From contig CP137666.1 in the NCBI GenBank assembly GCA_037976565.1, positions 1,200,495 through 1,264,494 of the forward strand: 64,000 nt of DNA, read 5' to 3'. Each line of letters begins with the position of its first letter. The first letter of the stretch is position 1. Both the position numbers and the translations under genes were made by a program. Positions 32,205-43,849 of this stretch are shown piece by piece. The notes beneath the pieces were generated by a model. It was given only the letters and a program-made list of their open reading frames with translations. It was not told the DNA's origin and did not search any database. This stretch comes from Mesocentrotus franciscanus. Lineage: Eukaryota > Echinodermata > Echinoidea > Camarodonta > Strongylocentrotidae.

Positions 32205-33060
32205 GTTTTCTATGGCCCCCTGGTATAATAGTTTGTCTGGTTGCCATAAGTTGGGTGATGGACGTGAGCGCTGGGCTGTTGTAATGAATACGAATCAAGA
32301 AATATCGGACTTTTCTGGGGAATATTATGATTTTCAACAACATGAAGCAAATAGTAAGCATTCAAAAACTTCAGATGCCTGTTTGATTATGATTAAAATT
32401 TGAGTCATTTCAAGTAACAAATAAGACCGTTGTCATGAAAACGGAATGTCAAAGATGTTATTTTTTAACCACGTCCCTCCAAAAATGAAAATAAATGAAC
32501 CTAATCAATACAAGGAAACATTAGAATATATATTTTAAAAAATAATAGGAAAAGAACTAGGTAGAGAATACAATCATGACAATAGACAGCGGTAATAAAT
32601 TAATGTCATTAAGTTTACCCTTTTTGCATCTGGCTCGAGTTTTGCTTGGTTATTTAGTACTAGTGGAGGATTAACATGGACAAAATGTTTACATGATCGC
32701 ATTATCTCTTATTCATTCTAGTTCCAATGTTTCCTGACTGTTTTCAAGACAATATCATGTTTGTCGATCATAGTTCTATGTAGCTTGATGTCTCATGTTA
32801 TTTCTTAATAGGGAAAAGCAAACTAAGTAACTATTGTTGAATTTTAGCGACAGTCGTTCGCCATTGCTACTCTTTAATGCTGCTATGACGTGCAGTGACA
32901 AATTGAAATTTCAGGACTCATGAAAAATTCGTTGAACAGTTGATTGCGCTTGGTTGAGCCCACTGTTTGCAGGAATTAGCTGAGAGAGATAGACGTGAAC
33001 ATTCTTACCATTAACGGCGGAATATTTTGTTTTTCTTCACCGCCTTTACAACGCTATTTG
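32205..33060 (+). repeat. Dispersed repeat family X, longest plus-strand copy
   Basis: Shares AAACTTCAGATGCCTGTTTGA, ACTTGAAATGACTC (complement), TTTGTCGATCATAGTTCTAT and GTTCGCCATTGCTACTCTTT with the inverted copy at 43850-44345 and with 23440-23990. A partial further copy lies at 33110-33200. No coding capacity is recognised. Confidence 0.7.
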
Positions 33061-33563
33061 AATGGGAAAAAATATAATGTTAGGCTCCATTGGGGAAGTT
33101 TACATTGTTGTTAAGAAATTTAAGTTGATTCCTCTCGGTTCATTCTATTGTTCGGACTATTAAGCTGAGAGAGATAGAAGTTGACATTCTCATGACTCAT
33201 GACGACCTTGCATTATTATTCTTATTTGTTCATCGTCTGTACAATGCTATTTGAACAATATTTGAATATGAATGATCATGAGCACCGGGTTTAATAATTT
33301 AACGAAACATGAATTTGAACCTGGGCTATGCTCTCTATCTCTCTCTCTTATTTGTCATTGCATTCCCTATCCCTCGTTTACTTCCTTCTTACCACGGAGT
33401 ATGTAATGTGTATGTGTATGCCTCAATCATAGAGAATATAATCATTAATATCGCTGAAATGATTATTCTTCTCCTTCCCTTCTTCATCATCTCCCATTTC
33501 CTTGTAGTAGTAGTTGTAGTAGTAATATCAGCAGTATCATAATAATCATTATTATTATCATTA

Positions 33564-33815
33564 TTATATTTATTATCATTGGTATTGTTGCTATAATAGT
33601 TAATATTGTAATTATTATCATTATTATTGTTGTTATTGTTATTATTCTTATAATTATTTTTGTGCTTCTTCTCCTTTTATAATTATCTTTTGCAATACGT
33701 CATGTGCCCAGGATTTATTGCTATAATGCATCCAAGATGTCTACCAAATCTTTCAATTCGTTGCTGAAATATTATCAAGAGAAAATAAGAAACATTAGAA
33801 TACATATTAAGATAT
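33564..33815 (+). repeat. Direct duplicate B (partner 31743-32010)
   Basis: Near-identical to duplicate A. High similarity across low-complexity and unique parts alike suggests a recent local duplication. Confidence 0.85.
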
Positions 33816-34680
33816 AGAAGAAATAAGTAGGTAAGTAGTTCATAAAGTCTTTGACACTTAATCTAGACAAAGTGCATATTTTCCCAAAACTTTAATCATC
33901 AATTCCCTCATATTGAAAATCAAACCACAGTTAATCTTTACTAACTGTGTATTTAGGCATCAGTAAAAATTAGTGTACTAAATCAATATGATTAGGGTTT
34001 ATTTTTCTTCAATTTTCTGAACATTGGTCAGTGTAACAAAATTATTCCAACTTTATGGTATCAGTGTATGAAAATACGCTATAATTTTGTTTAGTAAATT
34101 CATTCGTATTACTGTTAGGTTGTTCGCTCGTTTTATTCTGTACAACGCAAGTGAACGACAATGTTTGGAAAGGTTGTACTCAATTTTTTCAAGTCATAGT
34201 AATCGACGTCTTGACAAGAGACTATCTTCGTCATGCAGAAAACCGACTGTAATAGCGTTGGTCAATTCCTTTCGTTCGAAGTTTGTTTTCACCTTAAATT
34301 CTCCATTTTATTCATATATTAAGCAAGTTTAGCAAAATTCTTTACAGATATCATAAAAATCATAATTTGGTAATATTTACCTCTCAGCCAGCGCGTGACC
34401 TTGTCTGTCCATTAGGGGGAATTTGCGGTTTTGAGGCATAGTTGTTTGCACAGACCCTTAATAGACACATCACATAGAGGCATGCACTAAAAGATTTCTA
34501 AATAACTTTAATTATGGAAGCAAGCTTAATTGATATCTGTTATTAGTACTTAGTACATCTAATATTAATGATTTCGAGTTTTGGGTTGAACTATTTGTTA
34601 GAAAGAGAGAGAGGGTAACCAAAAGATGGTGCAACGGGTATGAATACCTAATCCAGTTAGTGGTCGGGTCTTCCGAACCA
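33816..34680. other. No gene recognised
   Basis: AT-rich sequence with an open frame at 34087-34332 that matches no family I recognise and lacks supporting splice or start context. Treated as non-coding. Confidence 0.4.
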
Positions 34681-34822
34681 TTGAGAATTCCATTTTCCGT
34701 TCACGTGTAATGTCTATGTGGAGTATTTTGGTATATTGGTCGCAATTGACTTAAAACGTTGCATGTTGATAGGTAAGAAAAAATAATTGATATAAAAACA
34801 CAAAATCGAGAATATGCATATT
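34680..34822 (+). mobile_element. Fragment of element family R
   Basis: TTGAGAATTCCATTTTCCGT through TTTTGGTATATTGGTCG matches 36064-36122 of the complete copy, then jumps to a stretch like 36400-36440. A deletion derivative directly left of the complete copy. Confidence 0.65.
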
Positions 34823-34824
34823 TA

Positions 34825-36648
34825 GGTGGGCTGTATATCATACAGACCACCTTATAATTTTGTTAAAATCGCCTTTATTATTTATTATTTATTTATTTTT
34901 CTTATTTCGACCCACTTTTTTGTTAGCAAGATAACTTGAAAATGGTTAAATCAAATACACTGTACCTTGAAATTTGGCACACATATGTATTGGCATATAA
35001 ACAAAGCACAATAAGGTTTTCAACCCTGACCTTGACTGATGACGTCATCTAGGCGCCATTTTGTAAAATTTTCTGAAAATCTACTCATGATCATATCTTC
35101 ATAACGAAAAGTCATTTTCATTCATATTTATCATGATCAAGGTCAATATCCGTCCGGTCAATTTCAGGTAAAAACGCGCGCGCATGCGTACGTCCGTGCG
35201 TCAGCGCGCGCAAAATTTCAAAATGCTCCAAATCGTCTCAAATTCATTTTGGATACGTTTCAGGCCATTTTAAGCATTTTATAAAAAATCGCGCACACGC
35301 ACATGCGCGCGTTTTCGCGCGTAACACGATTACACAACATAAAATCGCCATTTTTTTCTTTCATGATATTTCCCATATTTTTCGAACAATTTGATACCAT
35401 GTTTATCTCTTTATGACCATTAATAACAAGATGAGCGTCCATTCAAGATAAATGTCCGTGCGCGCGAGCTCTTGTAATACATAGCATATATGGGCAAAAA
35501 CATGCCTATACAAAATTCATTGTAACTCTTCAGAATGGATGGGAACTCCCAATTTTTTTCATATTTGGATAGATTATGAGTCGGAGATATGATTTCATGT
35601 CTCATTTGACCCTCAATTAACTCATGACGTCATCATAATGGCCTCCGAACTCAAAATTTCAATTTGCATATTATGACGTCAGCATATTTTTGGAAAATTG
35701 ATTGTATCTCTGTAAATATTGATCGATTTTCTTCCAAATTTTGATATGTTCTAGCTGAGACAATTTTCTACAAATGCAGTCATCACGATTTTTCATTTTG
35801 ACAAAGGCATCATGGCGTATTTTTGCGATTAAAGGAGGCATATCAATTTTTCACATTTTGCGTGTATTCTTTATGGGACATGACTTTTCTCAAAACTGGA
35901 TTCTACATTCCGTCTTTCGCGAGCAATATCTCCGTCGTTTTAGTTTTGTTTTCGCTGAGCTTCGAGTATGTTGTAGCTGAGACAATAAGCTATCACAAGT
36001 GTGCCCTTTATTTTTCGATCAGATGCCGGGATCATGCTCATATTTCACTTGCAAAGTGGGATTTGAGAATTCCATTTTCCGTTCACGTGTAATGTCTATG
36101 TGGATTATTTTGGTATAGTGGTCATAGCACTTGCCTCCCATTCCGGCGACCCAAGTTCGATTCCTGGTGGGTCAATTTTTTTTTTTTGCCGTCGTTTTGA
36201 ATTTGATTTTATGATCTTCTTCGACTATTATAACATATTATCATATACTATCACAAACAATGTAATAAAATGCCTAATTTTGCGTGTTATATCTATGGGA
36301 GAAATATGTCAATCGTTTGAGTACAACCTTATGGGAAATCTGAGTCCTTGTCGTGTATTAATTTTTATTCATAGTTGGATAGAGTATGAGTCGGAGATAT
36401 GATTTCTTAAAAAAACAAAAACTGGAAAATGCATAATTCATTTTGATATTTAGATTTGAGGGTCAAAGGTCAAATATACTGTACATGGTTTCTCTAAAAC
36501 CATGCATTGTATAGACTTGAAATTTGGCACACTAATAGACCTGAATAAGAGGATTATTTCAAAAAAATTAGGTCAAATCATGCCAATGTTATCTTCACTA
36601 CTTAGAATGTCACTAAACATGTGTGGCATGCACTTGGAACAGCCCACC
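34825..36648 (+). mobile_element. TA-flanked element family R, complete copy
   Basis: Terminal inverted repeat GGTGGGCTGT ... ACAGCCCACC flanked by TA on both sides (34823-34824 and 36649-36650), consistent with a TA target duplication as in Tc1/mariner-type insertion. A subterminal hairpin follows the left end. The interior contains several TGACGTCAT blocks, CG-rich GCGCGC segments and a tRNA-Gly-like module at 36112-36178. No transposase ORF is seen, so it is non-autonomous. Confidence 0.8.
36112..36178 (+). pseudogene. tRNA-Gly(CCC)-like module in element R
   Basis: TGGTATAGTGGTCATAGCAC (D arm/A box), an anticodon-loop CTCCCAT giving CCC, and CCAAGTTCGATTCCTGG (T arm/B box). Spacing between boxes is as in tRNA. 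The acceptor stem is not complementary and the anticodon stem has mismatches, so this is tRNA-derived rather than a tRNA gene. Confidence 0.6.
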
Positions 36649-36650
36649 TA

Positions 36651-37920
36651 TACTTGTTATTAACAAGTATTACATGTCTAGTTTTTATTGTTGTTGTTGT
36701 TACTATTGCTATTATGGTAATGATTTTCATTGATATTGTTGTTATATTGTTATCATTATTCTTAGGATATATGATTATGATATACGGAGCATTTATTTTG
36801 TTTGTCTCTTTCCTTTGTTCGACCTGTATACATTGATTTTATTTTTTACAGCTGAATTTTTTATTCTGCTGCTACGAACTAACTATTAAAATAATTAATG
36901 ATCTGTTACGTCTCTTAGTCACAATTGATACTAGGCCTTATCATACAACATGTAAAGGGGGGGGGGAATCGGTAAATTCTGTGACAACAAACAACAAAAA
37001 GTTTGTTTTGTTTTGTTTGTTGGGGGTCGGGGCATGTGTCTCTGTGCCCACCCGGATCTGCCACTGTTGCAGTATGTTTATATTTGGAGTAGGCTGTGAG
37101 TGAAACCGTGTGGTATACTGAAATAAAAAAAACTTCAAACGGTTTGTAAATTAAGTGCTAGAGCATTTTTTCCCGCAAATCTTAATTTCTTATACCGTTT
37201 CAATACTAACATTTTTTTTCCTAACTTATCGTGACCTCAAATGGCTCATTGCAACCAAACTGGAAGCTCAAGTACTTTGATTTAGATGCTGACATTTGTG
37301 TTTATGTTGTTCAATTACAAATATGTAGTATTGATAAAATTCAGTTTTTTCTTGATGTGTAACCGATTATTAACCCTGGTAACGGCTATGGTAGTCACAT
37401 CCACCGCCAACTTTATGACTAAAAGAGCAGATTATGATAACTGAGGGTATTAGATAAACATCTTCTGGACAGTTCCATCGCAGCTTCTTTATAATAATTG
37501 TGCATATAATTTAATATATGAAGTACTCGTTCTTTAATGTGTTTTCCTAGTTTCCTTACTCGCCTGAAGCCCACTAAGCCTATGTACCTATTCACTTCTT
37601 TTACCATGTTTTCTTAACTTCTATATACCGGTCAACATATATAATTTTAGACATTCTTGTCAGCTTGCTACTACATGTTCTCATATTTTTTTTTCTTTTT
37701 CTCAGTTTTATACTTCATCGTTTCAGTTTGCTTACTTTACATTTTATGCAATAGTTTTTAAGCCAGAATTAATTCCTCATGTTTAAGCTCAGTATCGTGT
37801 CATGACCTAGTGTCATCATACATATTAGTTTCATGTTCTCCTTGTACTTTGTTTTTGTTAGTTGTTTAGTTTATGAAATGTTTTACATTTTACATTTTAT
37901 TTACCTTCATGCTATATCTT
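36651..37920. other. Intergenic, repeat-rich; transposon right end near 37065
   Basis: Contains TTG/ATT-rich low-complexity sequence, a G-run at 36957-36966, and CCCACCCGGATCTGCCACTG near 37050-37068, which looks like a hAT-type right end without an identifiable partner. The minus frame 37419-37607 is open, but I cannot assign it to a family. Confidence 0.4.
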
Positions 37921-37924
37921 ACAG

Positions 37925-38032
37925 GTCTTCTATGTGCAGCAGTTGGTCGGGAAGAGGGACCATTACGGTTACAGTGATTTAGTTTGCTTTCCTCTTCCCC
38001 GGCAGCCAACTGATGCATTCAGAGGACCGCCA
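37925..38032 (+). CDS. Candidate orphan exon (36 codons), product unrecognised
   Basis: A good acceptor (TATATCTTACAG) and donor (CCA|GTAAGATT) bound a 108-nt, phase 0-0 open segment reading VFYVQQLVGKRDHYGYSDLV, then CFPLPRQPTDAFRGPP. Its base composition is less AT-rich than its surroundings. I do not recognise the protein. A second acceptor at 38200 would join in frame to a short terminal exon. It could equally be a spliced transposon gene remnant. Confidence 0.35.
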
Positions 38033-38200
38033 GTAAGATTGTGCATTTATAATTGTTTGTGTACTCATATTTACATTGTTATATTTTGTGTGAATTGCCG
38101 AATAAATAATAATAATAATAAAATATCACTTGATATGGCTCATATTCTGCTTGTTTTATAGTTTTTGTTGATTACTTTAATTCCTTTTTATGGTTCACAG

Positions 38201-38254
38201 ATGTCAACTCCTTTAATATTCAGTTTCCAAGGCAACGGCCATTCTTTTACATGA
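38201..38254 (+). CDS. Candidate terminal exon after the 37925-38032 exon
   Basis: Acceptor ATGGTTCACAG at 38200. In the phase set by the preceding candidate exon it encodes MSTPLIFSFQGNGHSFT and then TGA. Support is only splice context and phase. Confidence 0.25.
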   Translation: MSTPLIFSFQGNGHSFT

Positions 38255-39590
38255 ATGTGGCTTCAAATGACCCATTTCTTATCATTATAATCAAACGGTC
38301 AGCTAAAATTATTACCATTTATTTCATGTTGTTTCATTGCGCCATACATTATATCTGTAATATCCAACTTTCAAATGTATATTAAACAGGTTTATTACTT
38401 GAACTCGTAATGTAAAATTATATCAATTGGAAGGTCTTTCTCAGATAATACATATTCGGTCAAAAAATGAAAAACCATGATTTGTTTACATTTTTTGTCA
38501 AAACCAACCCTGTGTTATTGTTTAGTATTTTCTCAAGAGTTTAAGTATGGATGCCATGCATTAGTGCATTACCCCCAAAATGTCGTCCAAAGTAAACAAA
38601 AATCACGTCATGTCTGGTCTACTATTATGGCAAAAGTGTTATTTAGTCATCACTCATCAATATACACTAGATAAAATGTACAATTATAAATTTGGTTTTC
38701 TTGTTGCCAGGAATCATCCTGATTTATCTATTTTGCGAGAAGTGAAGCGACCGAGGGAAAAAAGACTCTTTGTTATGGTATACATTTCTTTTTTATATAA
38801 AAAAAATACAAATACGGTTTTATTCGGGAATAATGACTATATTTGGGCAGCGAGGTGCCCGAATATGGTCATATCAACATATGGGATATTCATGGACCTC
38901 GGTGCCTGAAACAATCCTAAATTTTGCGAGCGAGTGAAAACGAGTGAAGAAACATATACTTTACTATCAAGTGATATATATTTGGGTATCTTGCGGTTTC
39001 TGATACATTATTTCCATGAAGTTGACATTTTCCCCCCAAAATATACTTTTAATACAACTAAAATACTCTCGCGGCATCCCATTAGAAAATACTGTGCTAT
39101 ATGGTCAATATTTGAGGGGGCAGATTGACAAGGCAGGGAGGGGATATACCCTTGTCCCTTTAGAGTGGGAACATTTTGCATTTGAAAGTGAAACAGACAT
39201 ACATTTTTCTCTTTCTTCCCGTTCACTCCTATCTCCATTCATTTTTCTTCTTGCTGTACGCTACATCAAGGACGAAGATCGGATCATCCCAGAACATTTC
39301 GATAATCGTTTGATGTACCTTTTACAACAGATTTCACTAAAGACTTATCATGTTGTCCCCTCGTTACGGATTCACAAAATATAATAATCTTTGAAGAGCG
39401 TTTTCGAGCAATATTTCTCCTCATAATATTGTCTTATGTTCTGTTTTCTTTTCCTTTATCTCTCCCCTCGCTCTCACTTTTTCATTTGTTTTTATTATTA
39501 TTTTAGCCATTCGGGTCACGTGCCCCCTTTAGCTATGCCACTGCATGTACATAATAATGATGAAATAATGTTTTGTTTACACACAGTAGC
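38255..39590. other. No gene recognised; GCGAG-type repeat fragments
   Basis: Contains GCGAGAAGTGAAGCGACCGAGG and GCGAGCGAGTGAAAACGAG strings typical of dispersed invertebrate repeats, and open frames at 39016-39384 and 39436-39663 with no family resemblance. Confidence 0.4.
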
Positions 39591-39602
39591 CCCAACAGTC
39601 AG

Positions 39603-40060
39603 TGGCGTAATAGGCACACAAAAAAAAGTTTTTTGGGGGCCACCATGCACTCTTACACATTAAGCACGGGGTTTTAGGCGTTTAATTACGGGCAGATGGG
39701 CATATTTTGATACCTTATTTGTATAGCAGACCACTAATTGGAGTGAGTTCCAGGGGCAGAGCCCCCAGAAGCTCAGGGGTTTTAGGCATTTAATTACGTT
39801 CAAATGACCATCCAGGGGCCCGCCTTAGGGCCCTGGTGGGGTCCAGGGGCGGCCCCGAATTTCAGGAGTTTTAGGCATTTAATAACGGTCAGATGAGCAA
39901 CCAGGGGCCCGTCTTAGGGCCCTGGGTGCTGGTCAGAAGCTCAGGGAATAATCATCCAATGTCAGCAACATTTGTAAATAACTAGTATCGAATTATAAAT
40001 AATCCACGTTTGAATTTTATTTGGGGGGCACAAAATTTTAGCAAAAATCTTCCGTCATTG
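39603..40060. mobile_element. hAT-like left end with internal tandem repeat, right end unclear
   Basis: CAGTGGCGTAATAGGCACAC is a hAT-type terminus. Inside, a unit containing GTTTTAGGCATTTAATTACG and CAGGGGCCCGTCTTAGGGCC recurs about three times (39670-39955). No matching right terminus or target duplication was found. Confidence 0.5.
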
Positions 40061-40137
40061 CTACTCTTTTATACAATCATGATATGGAGAGGTAAGTCAC
40101 TCTTTCAGGACTCATGATTAATGATCAATTCGTTTTA

Positions 40138-40218
40138 GTTGATTCCACTCCAAATCATAGTTGAATCCACTCCAAATCATAGTTGAATCCACTCCAAATC
40201 ATAGATGAATCCACTCAA
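40138..40218. repeat. About 23-bp tandem repeat, 4 copies
   Basis: GTTGAATCCACTCCAAATCATA repeats with one or two substitutions per copy. Confidence 0.85.
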
Positions 40219-41990
40219 AGTAGGCTAGTAGTAAACTACTTGTTTGAGAGTGAATTCCGATATTACAAACCTGGTTTCCACCTCAAAGCAAAGTGATCCT
40301 TAATATGAAATATATACATATATTTCAATACCCCGTAATTTGCCAGTGTGAATGCTTTAGAAGGCCAAGTCTCAACACCGTCAAAAAAATCTCTTTACAC
40401 AGGGGCTGTCCCCTTCCACACCCTCTGAAAGGTTGTGTCGACCTCCGACTCCCCGAGTCATGTCATCATGACAAAAGACAAAAGCCCGCCCAAGACTCAA
40501 TAAGTGTTGATTAAAAATAAAACATGATGACCAATCCTTTGAAAAGTCAAAGATAACTGTAAAAATAAGCCAGAAGCTAAATCCAGGAGCTGCATTTTTG
40601 GAAGAAATTCTACCTCAAAAGGTGATCCCCTCTTCCCCGCCCCTGAGTGTGTAATATGCCATCCAAAGCCTGTACTTGCCTTTTTTCCCTTGTAGCTCAT
40701 TTATATACAAATTAAACCCGACGCTGAGTTTAGTCTTTTGTTCAAAACTATTAGTCTGAGGTACAAAGATGTGATCTTAGACCAGGATCGGTAGTAGAAT
40801 ACGGATATTTGATAAAATTTGCAATGTAATTATAGGCCTACATATTTTCAATTATTTTCTATTTCTGAGGAGAATTTGATTACATGAAAAATCATCTCTT
40901 CATGTGCAAAACACAAACAAAAAAATAATCCATTTTGATATCATTAGTAATTTAAGAGACCTTTCATTTTTATAGATTTATTCAGGTTACAATGCAGATT
41001 ATATTTTTGAACAACTATTATAAAGGCCTACTTTTCTTCTTTATTTTATTACTGTTCATCAAATGGCATTGATAATAACAAATTATTAAAGGAAAAACTA
41101 CTGCCTTTTCAGCGGCTTACAATGCCTAATTGTGTATAATGATTGTGTGCACCTACTTGAATAAGAGTTGAGTGTCTTCTGTTCCTTGGGTTGATGTCCG
41201 GGTTCGATGCTCTACCAACAAGCTGGAGTTTACCCTCGAGAAAAAAGTGCTCCACCCGTTCGCAAGTCAAACTCTGAACTGATCTTAAAAGCACAATGCA
41301 CTTTGTTGATATCGCGTGAAAACTTGGCGCATGCACCGAATTACCGATGAAATGCTTACGATATTCATCCGCTATATGTAACGCAAGGCAATGCAATCCC
41401 TTCAATTCCGTTCCAGTATAGGACTACTGTTGTAGAATATTGATCTGATTGGGCTTAAAACATAGGAGGAAAGTATAATTCGTTTTGTGATGAATTGAGA
41501 GGATCTGCATGAAACCTTTTGTACACCGGGTTTTTTTTCTTCCACGGGCTTCTTTTGTTTTGTTTATCTTATTTCATGGAACAATATCGAGCACTTATCT
41601 GGTGTTAATACCTATAGGACAGCTAGAATGCTGAATTAGTTCTATTAAAGGGACTTGGTAACATTGTTCAGATGAGAGAAAATGGTGCCAAGGTAGTGAT
41701 TTCAATGCTAGATGTACAATTAAAGATAATCTGAAAGTTTGAGTGAAAACAGACCATTATTAACGATAAAAATTGGGAAAAAACTGGTCTGATTGATTCC
41801 TTAATTCTCCAAACTATATTATTAACTATACTATTAATAGTGAATGTAAATCGTCACAAAGCAATGAATTGGCTCTATATAACATTCCAGACATTAAAGT
41901 GTTGAAAGATTTTTAAAAGCCTGTCTTATGTCTTATTTTCATGGGAAAACAGTTGGGAAAATTCAAAAATGGTTGGGAGAATTTACTGTT
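40219..41990. other. No gene recognised
   Basis: AT-rich. On the minus strand near 41215-41235 there is a TTGGTAGAGCATCGAACCCGG string resembling a tRNA-derived SINE head. Nothing else could be supported. Confidence 0.4.
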
Positions 41991-42160
41991 AGAGGGTGTT
42001 GCAGGCGCGGATCCACGGGGGCCGACGGGCCCGGCCCCGGCGAAAAAAAGGAGAAAAAGGAGAAAAGGGAGAAAGGAGAAAAAAATAGTGCTCTACCCCC
42101 GCTCAGGCGCGGATCTACGGGGGTTAGGGGGTTTGAACCCCTTGGGCCGCAAAAAAAGAA

Positions 42161-42240
42161 CACACTGGAGAGAAACCTTTCAAGTGCAAATATTGTGAGA
42201 AGATATTCAACTCATCTGGTAACTAAACCAAACACATGAT
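42161..42240 (+). pseudogene. C2H2 zinc-finger fragment inside the hAT-like element
   Basis: From 42161 the frame reads HTGEKPFKCKYCEKIFNSSG, then N and a stop (TAA 42224-42226), then TKHM. HTGEKP is the canonical C2H2 linker, CxxC the first zinc-ligand pair, and TKHM carries one His. Only about one finger is present and it is broken by the stop. Confidence 0.75.
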
Positions 42241-42249
42241 AATTCTGGA

Positions 42250-42860
42250 TATAACTGTTTATTAAACTGTTACTTGATTTAAAAGACGTTATCATGCACT
42301 GCTTTTTATGGTCTCCATTGTGTTAGTAGATGCCAGGAAAACATCACTTACGGGGTTCAGAATAGCCCCCAAAAAAAAAAAAAAAAAAAGATCGCGTCAC
42401 CGCTACGCGGCTCATGGACGATCAAACTGTTTAAACTGTTACTTGCTTTAAAAAAGACGTTATCATGCATTGCTTTTTATGGTCACCATTGTGTTAGTAG
42501 ATGCCAGGAAAACATCACTGACGGGGATTCAAAATAGCCGCCCAGAAATCGCCTCGCCGCTACGCGGCTAGTGGACGATGCTCTGCATCGTCATTGGGTC
42601 AAACTGTTTAAACTGTTACTTGATTTAATTAAAAAGACGGTATCATGCACTGCTTTTTATGGTCACCATTGTGTTAGTAGATGCCAGGAAAACATCACTG
42701 ACGGGGTTCAAAATAGCCCCAATCGCCTCGCCGCTACGCGGCTCGTGGACGATGATCCGCATCGTCATGGGGTCAAGACGTTATCATGCACTGTTTTTTA
42801 TGGTCTCCATTGTGTTAGTAGATGCCAGGAAAACATCATTTACGGGGTTCAAAATAGCAC
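42250..42860. repeat. Four tandem copies of a unit of about 170 bp
   Basis: Each unit contains AACTGTTACTTG, GACGTTATCATGCA, TTTTTATGGTC, CCATTGTGTTAGTAGATGCC, AGGAAAACATCA and CGCTACGCGGCT (the last absent from the final unit). Confidence 0.9.
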
Positions 42861-43099
42861 CCCCAAAAAATTACGAATTGCCCCCCCCCCCTCCTGCCGC
42901 CGGCTGGATCCGCCCCTGCGGTGTTGCACAGTGACACCTTCAAAGAAAACCACCAAATATCTTTGTGGTTTGAGAATCTTTTCAGAATTTTTTGCATGTT
43001 AGAGGGTTAGTACAGTAGAAGGAATATAATAAGTAACATTTCATACAAAAATTACGCAGTTGTTTTCTTCATCAACCTTCAACAATATTAGCGAGTCAC

Positions 43100-43622
43100 T
43101 TTAAAGGTAGTGTATCCCTCTTGCAGCCAATATCAAATTATGTAGACCTTTGCAGGAATTATGAATATGTCACGTATGTCCTATCTGTGAAATTTAAACC
43201 TTAGCAGTATCCTCGTATTCAAATTATGCAAGAAAACCCGTTTACTTTCAAGACTTCACTGTCAGACACTATTGAGAGACTGACTCCCTTATTTTCTTTG
43301 GTAATGACATTGAGCTGTAAAGGGTACATGAGCATTTGTCTACATCAATAACCCACTTCTTGTAATGGCCCGTATTAAACTGATTGCGCAGAAAAAAACG
43401 TAAGACCATTCGGTACAAGGGTCTGAAAATCAGACTTTTTAATTAAACGAGCGCGCTCGCTAAATTCGATTCGACAACTAACGGTCGTTTTTTCCCACTA
43501 AAAAGACATTTTCAAGCCCGTTTATTCCGAGGGAAGTTCTGAGTTAGTCTTATCTTTCAAATGCCGTTAGAATGTAACCTCTTCATTTTTGGGGCCTGCA
43601 AATGGGACATTGTAACTTTAAA
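43100..43622. mobile_element. MITE family T (TTTAAAG ends), copy 2
   Basis: Left TTTAAAGGTAGTGTATCCCT and right GGGACATTGTAACTTTAAA are inverted ends, collinear with the copy at 31038-31579. Several small indels separate the two copies. Confidence 0.7.
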
Positions 43623-43849
43623 TGTGTTGTTGTTAGTTATTCAGTCTTGTATTATTCCACACGGAATCACCACGTACCTGCATTTTAGAACTACACTTTC
43701 AAAATGCACTTATTCCCTATAGGCTATATATATAGTGAGACAGTACAATTGCATTTTTATTGAATAATGTCGGGACATGATTGATGTAGAATACTAAGCA
43801 TCGATGAAAATACCTCCTTTATTTACTTTATCGACCGTAGATGGGGCAC

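Larger units (their letters stand above)
42002..42918. mobile_element. hAT-like element carrying tandem repeats and a zinc-finger scrap
   Basis: Begins CAGGCGCGGATCCACGGGGG and ends CCGGCTGGATCCGCCCCTG. Flanks GGGTGTTG (41994-42001) and CGGTGTTG (42919-42926) match at 7 of 8. A second left-end-like sequence (CAGGCGCGGATCTACGGGGG at 42105) suggests a nested or partially duplicated element. The interior includes four units of about 170 bp. Confidence 0.7.

Noticed and set aside
36112..36178. Functional tRNA-Gly gene
   Set aside because: The acceptor stem does not pair and the anticodon stem has mismatches; it is tRNA-derived sequence within a repeat.
36100..36402. 100-codon plus frame in element R
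   Set aside because: It reads through the tRNA-like module and the T-run of the element; the frame is not preserved in the other copy.
40497..40700. Minus-strand open frame of 67 codons
   Set aside because: No family resemblance and no splice or start context; likely part of a dispersed repeat.
41200..41240. tRNA gene on the minus strand (TTGGTAGAGCATCGAACCCGG)
   Set aside because: The A- and B-box-like strings are almost adjacent, not at tRNA spacing; at best a deleted SINE head.
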